Shown here piece after piece: positions 56,997 through 64,000 of a stretch of 64,000 bases of DNA (position 1 is its first letter; each line of letters opens with the position of its first letter). The notes under the pieces were generated by a model, which saw only the letters and a list, made by a program, of their open reading frames with translations, was not told the origin of the DNA and did no database searches. The DNA is taken from the NCBI GenBank assembly GCA_001839685.1, contig MLAK01000363.1:1-64000 (forward strand), written 5' to 3'. A program made the translations under genes and the position numbers. This DNA is from Tritrichomonas foetus. Lineage: Eukaryota > Parabasalia > Tritrichomonadida > Tritrichomonadidae.

Positions 56997-59882
56997 TTAT
57001 GTGACAGGTGGTAAGTCCGGAAGTACCAAATTAATTCTTCTGTGTGGGGCACTGCTTTGTCCTGTAGGAAGCGGCGGAAAAACTTTCCTTTTTGAAGGAG
57101 TTCGAGGTGGCCGAACAGAACACGGCGGCTTTGGCTGATGTGGGGCATCACATTGAATTTGGCTTTCAACTCTTGTTGTATTTGCCCTTGGTGAATGATG
57201 CATGATTGAGCGTGGTTGGTTAGGTTCCCGAAGTATTGGAAGGCGCGGAACAGGCTTCATTTCGTCCTGGAACAAGAAAAATTGTTCAGAATCTATACCT
57301 GAAAGCCAATTATCAGGCTCTGCGATACTACTCAGTACTTGCGCTGCTTGTGGACGATCTTCAGGGTTCCTTGATGCGCACTTTTCGATAATGGAAGCTA
57401 GATTTTCGGGACACTCGGAATTATCAAATTTGATTATTCCATTTGATGGTGATTTTCCAGTTATTGTAAAATAAGCAACAGCAGCAAAAGCAAACATATC
57501 AATTTTATCAGTTATGACAATTTCAGTTTCGGTTAAAAGTTCAGGAGCTTTGTAATCAGGATCATGGAGTCTGACAATTCCTTTTTCGCCGCTTTGAACA
57601 CTGCAGTTGAAGTCGCCAATGTATGGACGAAAATTATCATCAAATAAAACATCATTGGGTGTTAAGTCACAATGAACAATTTTTAATTGATGAAGATGAT
57701 TAAGTACAGCGATCATGCTATAAATAATCTTCATTTTAAGCAGCTGTGTAATTTTTTGGTTTTGAATTAGATCATAAAGATTCCCTTTTTCCATGGCTTG
57801 AAGGAAAATTACTGGTTTTTTAATTGGATCAACCGCAAATAAATCAAATCCGATTAATGGAATTATAGCAGGATGATTAATTCGAGAATACGTTTCAATT
57901 TCTCGAATTAAGCTTTGTTGGACTGTATAATTATTACAATCTGTATTAACAACTTTGATTTGCTTTGAAACAACATGTACTGATTTTTTACTTCGTTTAT
58001 ACATTAATGAAATCGTATTGAAATCTGTATCGGTGATAGGTGAAAGAGGAGCAAATTTGTTTCGACGTTTAATTCGATTGGATATTAGCAGATCAGGATT
58101 TTCTTCTTGTCTTATTCTTTTGGTTTCGAAATCTAGTTTTTGCACATATTTCATATATTTTTTATAATCTGTTCCTTCAATTAACTCCTGATCACTTAAG
58201 TTTCGTAAAATTCGAACAACTTCGGTGGCAATTGGTCTTGATTCTGGATTGTGTGCCCAGCATTTCTTTATTAAATCGGCCAGTACTGGAGGATCATCAA
58301 TCTGGGGTCTCTCTTCATTCTGAATTCGTCTAACTTTTTCAATGTCAGGAATTTCTTTGAATGGCTTATGTCCACTCACAATTCTGTACATAATCATGCC
58401 GAATGAAAAAATATCGACTGATGGAGTATACTCGTCTTCGTTATCCCTAATTTCTGGTGCACAATAAAGTGGAGATCCAAATTTGGTCGATGCATCCATC
58501 ATATATTTTTCGGTTCTTTTGGCTTGATTGAAATCACAAATAACAGGTTCCTTGTTATTATTAAACATAATATTATCTAATTTCAAATCACGATGGATGA
58601 TCCTATTTTTTCGTGTATGCATATATTCTAATGCAGAAGCAATTCCATAGATTGTCTTCATTTTATCTGTTGGTCCAAAGCTGCTATCATGTAACATATC
58701 TTTAAGAGTCTTATTTGGCATGAAATCTAAAGCTAAAAGTGGTAATGGTGCTCTTCCTTCAAAATTTAACAAGTTATGACCAATCATTTTAATAATCGCT
58801 GGATGATTTAAACTAATTAATACTTCAACTTCTCTCAATAAATAAATTTGCATATTTCCATCAGATTGAATATGATTGTCATACTTTTTTAAAGCTATAT
58901 TTATTCCTGGTGCATTTTTAAGCGATGCATGAAAAACACTTGCGTATGACCCTTTCCCTATTAAATCATCGTTTGTATAAATTATATCTGAAGAGTGAAT
59001 TAAAAAGTCTGATAACAATTTTGGCCGACCAGATATATACTTTTTTTGAGATGGAAATAAAATGTCAAATTTTTCAATATAAAGCGAATAAGTGATAAAA
59101 TCAACACCTGGAATAATTTCAATTGGTTGTCTTAAAGCAGTAAGGATTTCTGTAGCATGAGGTCTCTTCATTGGATTCTCGTCTAGACATTGCCTCATTA
59201 TCGCCATGATTGAAGGGTCGATTTTATCTGCTTCTTCTTCATTTGGTGCAAAAACTTCAAACATTATCGCGCCAAGTGAGAATATATTTGATGCAGGTGA
59301 TGTTGCAAACGACTCTACTTCAGGTGCTTTATATGGAGCATTATCAAAACGATAGCAGTGATCAAATGAACATAATCGAATTTCCATCAGAATATCAAAT
59401 CTTAAACGTTCAGGAACGAGATCAGGATGAACAAATCCTAATTTATGCATATATTCCAATGCTGAAGCGATTCCATAAATAGCCTTCAGTTTATTTGTCG
59501 GAGTGAAATTCGATTCGGACTGGATGGCTTCCCGAAGTGTTCCGCGGGGTAGAAATTCGAGTCTCAGCGATCCCTGTGTTAGCGAGTGGTCCATTAATCG
59601 AATTATGGCTGGATGTTTGAGATTTTGAAGAGCTTTAATTTCGAATTCAAGCGAATGAACAGCATGGTAATCATCTGAAAAACCGTGGTTATACTGCTTC
59701 AACACGTAGTACATTTCGCTTTGAAATGTACTGACTCGATAAGTTGTATATAAAGTACTCTCGTCAATAACTACTTCATAGTGCTGTTCAGCGGTTGTAA
59801 TATATCCAGCCAGGGTTGACTGTCTTGTCGGATCTGTCGAATGGAAGGGCTTCTTTGAAGGTCGAGTAATTGAAGGCCTCAT
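56997..59882 (-). CDS. Triple protein kinase: active-looking centre, two degenerate kinase domains
   Basis: The protein has 961 residues and three consecutive kinase domains. Domain 1 (about 35-265) keeps a VLKQY lysine but has HPDL (H152) for HRDL and no DFG, so it is a pseudokinase. Domain 2 (about 305-570) has the glycine loop GKGSYASV, IALKKY, HRDLKLDN (H430), DFN in place of DFG, and CAPE; it should bind ATP and be active. Domain 3 (about 615-855) has HCDLTPND (H737) and DFN but lacks a clear glycine loop. All three keep the HPAII and APE-type blocks, so they probably arose by internal duplication. The C-terminal 110 residues are Pro/Arg-rich. Trichomonad kinomes are rich in such TKL-like proteins. 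The start is the ATG at 59882, in GAGTCATGAGG. Confidence 0.9.
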   Translation of the reverse strand: MRPSITRPSKKPFHSTDPTRQSTLAGYITTAEQHYEVVIDESTLYTTYRVSTFQSEMYYVLKQYNHGFSDDYHAVHSLEFEIKALQNLKHPAIIRLMDHSLTQGSLRLEFLPRGTLREAIQSESNFTPTNKLKAIYGIASALEYMHKLGFVHPDLVPERLRFDILMEIRLCSFDHCYRFDNAPYKAPEVESFATSPASNIFSLGAIMFEVFAPNEEEADKIDPSIMAIMRQCLDENPMKRPHATEILTALRQPIEIIPGVDFITYSLYIEKFDILFPSQKKYISGRPKLLSDFLIHSSDIIYTNDDLIGKGSYASVFHASLKNAPGINIALKKYDNHIQSDGNMQIYLLREVEVLISLNHPAIIKMIGHNLLNFEGRAPLPLLALDFMPNKTLKDMLHDSSFGPTDKMKTIYGIASALEYMHTRKNRIIHRDLKLDNIMFNNNKEPVICDFNQAKRTEKYMMDASTKFGSPLYCAPEIRDNEDEYTPSVDIFSFGMIMYRIVSGHKPFKEIPDIEKVRRIQNEERPQIDDPPVLADLIKKCWAHNPESRPIATEVVRILRNLSDQELIEGTDYKKYMKYVQKLDFETKRIRQEENPDLLISNRIKRRNKFAPLSPITDTDFNTISLMYKRSKKSVHVVSKQIKVVNTDCNNYTVQQSLIREIETYSRINHPAIIPLIGFDLFAVDPIKKPVIFLQAMEKGNLYDLIQNQKITQLLKMKIIYSMIAVLNHLHQLKIVHCDLTPNDVLFDDNFRPYIGDFNCSVQSGEKGIVRLHDPDYKAPELLTETEIVITDKIDMFAFAAVAYFTITGKSPSNGIIKFDNSECPENLASIIEKCASRNPEDRPQAAQVLSSIAEPDNWLSGIDSEQFFLFQDEMKPVPRLPILREPNQPRSIMHHSPRANTTRVESQIQCDAPHQPKPPCSVRPPRTPSKRKVFPPLPTGQSSAPHRRINLVLPDLPPVT

Positions 59883-61917
59883 GACTCGCAAAATTCGACT
59901 TTCAATATCTTCTTGAGCGAATGTGAACGGTTAATCGCCAATTTGAGGTCAATTGTTTTTTCAGATAAAATATTATTTTGAATTTATATCTATCCACATA
60001 ATATCAAAAAATGAGACGAAAAATCAAGAGATTTTCATATAACTCGTTATTTATTTTGAATAAGAATAATGACCGTTTAAAAAAAGAAAAATTTCACAAA
60101 CATATTTTGGAAAAAGAATTTATTTCGATGGGGTATTTTCATCATGTGAATACGACAGAATTGGCAAATTGCTTGTGCTCATTCTAGTTGTTATGAGAGC
60201 TGCAAGTAATGATTATGGACACTATTCAAATATTGGAAGGAAAATATCTTTTCTTAAATCTCGATTCATTGTGATTATAATGTGAGAAAAATAGAAAAAT
60301 AATGAAATTATCAGACAATAAAAGACTAATTTAATGAAAAAATTTGGCACTCGAATCATTCATGCGAACTGAAGATTTATGCATTAGAAGATATTATTGA
60401 GAAGGATTGTCATGACTTATAGTTTATTTTCGATTGTAATGTGTAATCATTATTGTTACTTATTTTGGAAAAGAATTTGAAGAAATATGTGTGACCAAAA
60501 TAGAATTTATATAATTAACAAAATCATAAGCATTATGTACGAAGCTACATTGGAGTTATATGTTTAATAGAAAGATACTTTTCTAATTAAAAATTAATCT
60601 TAATTTCGAAATGATTCTATGGGAGCAAATTAAATTTCCAGGCTTGTTTCAATTGTTTAAATATAGAAGAATTAAAGTGATATCACTAATCATGAGAATC
60701 ACCGAAAAATATGACATCAGAGTGTCGCGTAAAAAAAAAGGATAAATTAATTTTCTTTGAAAATATGAATTTTTCTTAAGAAATGTCTCTGCGTTGGTGA
60801 ACTTTTTCTAATAGATTTTCAAAGATGTCTCAATTTATTCATCATTTTAAGGGAATCTCTGCTCTGGTGATATGCGAATAATATAGATGATTTGTGTGTC
60901 CAATAGGGCCAATTCATTAGATCCACCAAGAATAATGCTAATAATCATGATGAATGTGGCTGATCATGTTTTTTTCTCAAAATAATGATTATCCATCTGA
61001 TTCAATAAGATCTCAATAATTTGTGTGTCATTGAATTTTGTTTTCTTTTTAAATATCAGAATTTTTTCGTATTTTTCTGAAAGATTTGACGTGATGAATT
61101 ATTTCAATGGATTTTATTGTTAAAAAACATGACGGATTTTCTCTATATATTTTGTGTTATTAGACCAGTATATTAGGTATTTTCCATTAATTAATAGATC
61201 CTCTGAAAATGAATAAAATTTTTCTGAAAGAGTTAGCTTCTTGTGTCCAATACATATTGAAATTTCTAATATAGAAATTCTAAACCATTATTACAAATTA
61301 TTGAACTTTCTGCTATGAAAACATTGAAATATCATTCAAAATATTAATTGCTATCAAAAATCGAAGAAGAAAATATATCTCGCCCAATAGTTCCGTATAC
61401 ATTTATTGATTCATGATTACAAACTAATTTCTTCGCAAAACATGAAAGATGACATTTTTATTTTTTACTAAATTTTTCTATATTCTTCAAAATTTGATAA
61501 TATAACCAATTCAAATTTGACCATTCAGAATTTCTTCATCAATCGTCGATAGAGGAATAATAATACTTTCAAAATTTCAGAAATTATGATGATTTTTGCC
61601 TGGCCATATCAACCGATTAATAATGATTTTATAAATATTCCGTTTATGTAAAGCTTTGGATCAAGAATTTGGAGATAATAATAATAAAACACTCAGAAAA
61701 GCCGATGATTTAATTATCAAAAATTCAATCATTCAATAAACTATTTCAAATTCAATGAATGCTTTCAAAAATGATTCAAATATAGTTGAATAATATAAAA
61801 TGCTCTTTGAAAATTCTAAATAAAAATCACTCAAAATCATGTAACATTCGTGATTTTTGTCAATTTCTTTTTCTGAATCCCTGAAACAGCAAAAACCCTC
61901 ACAAAAGCTAAATAAAT
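59883..61917. other. 2-kb divergent spacer
   Basis: It is the largest spacer, between the triple kinase (minus) and the CAMK-like kinase (plus). A 20-codon minus-strand ORF at 60120-60182 (MSTSNLPILSY...) looks protein-like but is too short to call. ACTTTTTC lies at 60801, and there is a TCACAA initiator just before 61918. I see no RNA gene. Confidence 0.5.
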
Positions 61918-63255
61918 ATGTTCGATCATCTTACCAAGATTCAAGATTACACTATTTTACAAAACATTGGCGAAGGATCTTTTGCAACTGTAAAATTGGG
62001 TGTGCATCTTCCAACTAAAACGAAAGTGGCCATCAAAATCGTCCCTATTGAGAATTTTCAAGATCCTGACCATACAACTCGATTTCAGCGCGAAGTTATG
62101 CTCATCAAGTCGATTGATCACCCTTTTGTTGCTGAATTTTTCGAACTTTTGGAGGACGAACATTATTTTTATATAATCATGGAATACGTCGAAGGTGGAA
62201 ATTTACTTGATTATGTGAACGCAATTGGAATGTTAACTGAAAATGAAGCGCGCAAATATTTCATTCAAATGATCTCCATTTTCGATTATTTGCATAACGA
62301 AATGAAAATCGTTCATCGTGATTTAAAGGCCGAAAATGTTCTCTTGGATCGACATTGCAATATCAGATTAATTGATTTTGGTCTCTCAAACAAATTCACA
62401 AACGAAAATCCATATTTGTCAACAGCATGCGGATCACCAGCTTACGCGTCACCCGAAATGATCAAAGGTGAAGAATACACAGCTGCGTCTGATATTTGGA
62501 GCGCAGGCATTTTATTGTTCGCTATGACACACGGCGAGCTGCCATATGATGATGACAACATGCAAAGGCTTCTTCAGAAAATTGCCTATTCAAGCCCAAA
62601 TTACTCCGACCACATATCGCCTCAATTGTATGACCTACTCACAAAATTACTTGAGAAGGATCCGAAAGAGAGAATAACTTTACAAGAAATTAAAGAGCAT
62701 CCCTGGTTTTCACATTCAGACTACGCAAATATTGTGTCAAACGATAATCGAATCTCATCAAAATTATTTATTAATCCGAATGAAAAGGATCGTACAATCG
62801 ACCGGGAAATCATCAATAAAATGGCAGCATTAGGATACAACTGTACTGAATTAGCAGAAAGTCTTTTCATGAAGGAAAGCACAAGTTTAACTGCTGTCTA
62901 CAGAATGTTGAGAAAGGAAAAAATTACTGACATGTTAGTTGAGAATAATCTTATTTCACCTCGCCCGAAAATCGAATTCAAATTTACCAAATCTATGATT
63001 AACAGACCACCAATTAAAGATAAACCCATCACTGTCAGAAGAGAGTCAAATTTGGATGAAGAAACCGCGCTTTTGATGAGGTCCAATCACCAATTCAAGC
63101 CGATGAATTTAGTATCTCTGAAAACGACAGGAAGGAGAACAAGCGCAGCTGGGACACATATTCACGTTCACAACACAAGTGTTCTTAGAGTTCTCAGAAG
63201 GCCTCACGTGAATTTGTTAATGAAGCGAAAATCTTTGAATTCTAATGTTCTATAA
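61918..63255 (+). CDS. CAMK-group (SNF1/MARK-like) Ser/Thr protein kinase
   Basis: The protein (445 residues) has a kinase domain at about residues 11-264: glycine loop GEGSFATV, K40 in VAIKIV, HRDLKAEN with D135, DFGLS with D153, ACGSPAYASPE (the activation loop and APE-type end of SNF1/MARK kinases) and HPWF at the end of the domain. A UBA-like helical segment follows at about 292-330 (INKMAALGYNCTELAESLF), as in MARK/SNRK kinases. The C-terminal 110 residues are basic and disordered. All catalytic residues are present. The activation loop keeps the TxCGSP Thr region, so an upstream LKB1-type kinase could control it. Confidence 0.93.
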   Translation: MFDHLTKIQDYTILQNIGEGSFATVKLGVHLPTKTKVAIKIVPIENFQDPDHTTRFQREVMLIKSIDHPFVAEFFELLEDEHYFYIIMEYVEGGNLLDYVNAIGMLTENEARKYFIQMISIFDYLHNEMKIVHRDLKAENVLLDRHCNIRLIDFGLSNKFTNENPYLSTACGSPAYASPEMIKGEEYTAASDIWSAGILLFAMTHGELPYDDDNMQRLLQKIAYSSPNYSDHISPQLYDLLTKLLEKDPKERITLQEIKEHPWFSHSDYANIVSNDNRISSKLFINPNEKDRTIDREIINKMAALGYNCTELAESLFMKESTSLTAVYRMLRKEKITDMLVENNLISPRPKIEFKFTKSMINRPPIKDKPITVRRESNLDEETALLMRSNHQFKPMNLVSLKTTGRRTSAAGTHIHVHNTSVLRVLRRPHVNLLMKRKSLNSNVL

Positions 63256-63700
63256 TCTGTGTTTTTAAATATCTGTAAATTATATGATATATCAATGATT
63301 TCCTTTTATTTTCTTTTTGAGGTTTTTCTTAATTTTATCTTTAGAAGTAATCATTTTTTTCTGGATAGAATTTACATTTATTTCTTCTATTCTATGATGT
63401 AAATAGTAATCCGTAAAGTTTACTTAAATTTACAGATAACCTTCACTAAAGTTCATAATAATAGTATAACTTGAATATCGAAAAATGATTTGAATCTATC
63501 AACGAAAATCTGATGATGGCAGTACTTAATCTTATCATAATCTCAATGCTTTAAAGTCATTAGTTTCATAGAAATACATAAATAAATAATAAAGATACAA
63601 GAATTAAGTAAACTAAAGTAATAAATTAAGAAATTAATGAATGATATAATAGAATTAGGGGATTTGTTTAGTAGATTGTAACTTGTTGATTGTAACTTGT
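63256..63700. other. Convergent spacer, no gene seen
   Basis: AT-rich sequence between the CAMK-like kinase and the peroxiredoxin. Nothing is recognised. Confidence 0.55.
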
Positions 63701-64000
63701 TTAGTGCTTCTTGAAATATTCCTTGGATTTCTTTGGATCTGGTTTGATTGTGTCACTACCTTCATGCCATTGAGCTGGGCAAACTTCGCCATGTTCACGT
63801 GCAAATTGGTATCCTTTAACAAGACGAAGAACTTCATCAATGTTGCGACCAACATCTGGATGATTCATGCTGATGTGACGAACGATACCATCTGGATCAA
63901 TGATAGCTGTACCACGATTTGTATGACCTGCTTCACACATGTAAAAGCCATATTTCTTGGAGATTTTTGCACCAAGATCGCCAATAAGTGGATAGTTGAT
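63701..64000 (-). CDS. Typical 2-Cys peroxiredoxin, C-terminal part (cut by window edge)
   Basis: The frame is open to the window edge, so the N-terminal part with the peroxidatic Cys lies outside. The visible 99 residues begin INYPLIGDLGAKISKKYG and continue with CEAGHTNRGTAIIDPDGIVR, VGRNIDEVLRLVKGYQ, HGEVCPAQW (resolving Cys) and end KEYFKKH. These are the standard 2-Cys Prx segments, including the C-terminal YF. The enzyme reduces peroxides using thioredoxin, an important oxygen defence in microaerophilic parasites. The animal-type GGLG insertion is not seen in this stretch. A decayed relative lies at 54150-54545. Confidence 0.93.
   Translation of the reverse strand: MNYPLIGDLGAKISKKYGFYMCEAGHTNRGTAIIDPDGIVRHISMNHPDVGRNIDEVLRLVKGYQFAREHGEVCPAQWHEGSDTIKPDPKKSKEYFKKH

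Noticed and set aside
60120..60182. 20-codon ORF MSTSNLPILSY... on the minus strand
   Set aside because: Protein-like in composition but too short, with no upstream continuation in frame.
1..64000. Spliceosomal introns (GTATGT...ACTAACACACAG)
   Set aside because: I found no ACTAACACACAG-type 3' site on either strand by eye; all large genes are single open frames.
1..64000. tRNA, rRNA, snRNA and CRISPR arrays
   Set aside because: No T-loop-like GGTTCRANYCC with matching acceptor stem, no conserved snRNA segments and no regularly spaced palindromic repeats were seen; a tRNAscan-SE and Infernal run would settle this.

Overview
The window looks like nuclear DNA of a flagellated parabasalid protist, most likely a trichomonad of the Tritrichomonas/Trichomonas type. 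The evidence is AT-rich spacers, long uninterrupted ORFs with no recognisable introns, very short distances between genes, and a TCA-type initiator within about 25 bases of most start codons. The gene content is eukaryotic: intraflagellar transport, axonemal, nuclear pore, Rab, VPS13, ubiquitin and protein kinase genes. No tRNA, rRNA or CRISPR array was found. The species is inferred, not proven.

Layout. Positions 1-1100 hold three small genes of unknown function that share one core promoter; most of the ambiguous bases lie here. Positions 1100-2590 are gene-poor, with a 22-bp tandem repeat, a strong hairpin and apparently decayed coding sequence. Then follow a B56-type PP2A subunit (2.6-4.2 kb), a 1299-residue coiled-coil protein (4.6-8.5), a C2H2 zinc-finger protein (8.8-9.7), an SGT1-like CS/SGS co-chaperone (9.9-10.4), a Q/N-rich prion-like protein (10.6-12.1), a VPS13-family lipid-transfer protein (12.5-18.9), a Trf4-type nucleotidyltransferase (19.8-20.9), IFT139/TTC21 (21.1-25.0), two small proteins (25.6-26.7), a 2303-residue ubiquitin protease (26.9-33.8) and a protein with many degenerate EF-hands (34.0-36.3).

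The second half has two membrane-anchored glycosyltransferase-like proteins flanking phosphoglycerate kinase (36.4-42.0), a GNAT acetyltransferase, a PLAA/Doa1-like WD40-PFU-PUL protein, a Nup35/Nup53-type RRM nucleoporin, a 14-bp minisatellite, an ERMP1-like M28 membrane peptidase, a palindromic MITE with TA target duplication, a Rab GTPase, CFAP58, a decayed peroxiredoxin pseudogene, a tail-anchored protein of unknown function, a protein with three tandem kinase domains, a CAMK/SNF1-like kinase and, cut by the window edge, an intact 2-Cys peroxiredoxin.

Functional themes are flagellum (IFT139, CFAP58, perhaps the EF-hand and coiled-coil proteins), ubiquitin/p97 proteostasis (USP, PLAA, SGT1), secretory/membrane traffic (VPS13, Rab, glycosyltransferases, ERMP1) and glycolysis. 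The genes are not in operons; each appears to have its own promoter. The most striking unexplained signal is a 63-bp inverted-repeat module with 21-bp arms and an exactly 21-bp spacer, found three times upstream of two genes, whose outer octamer ACTTTTTC recurs in many other spacers.
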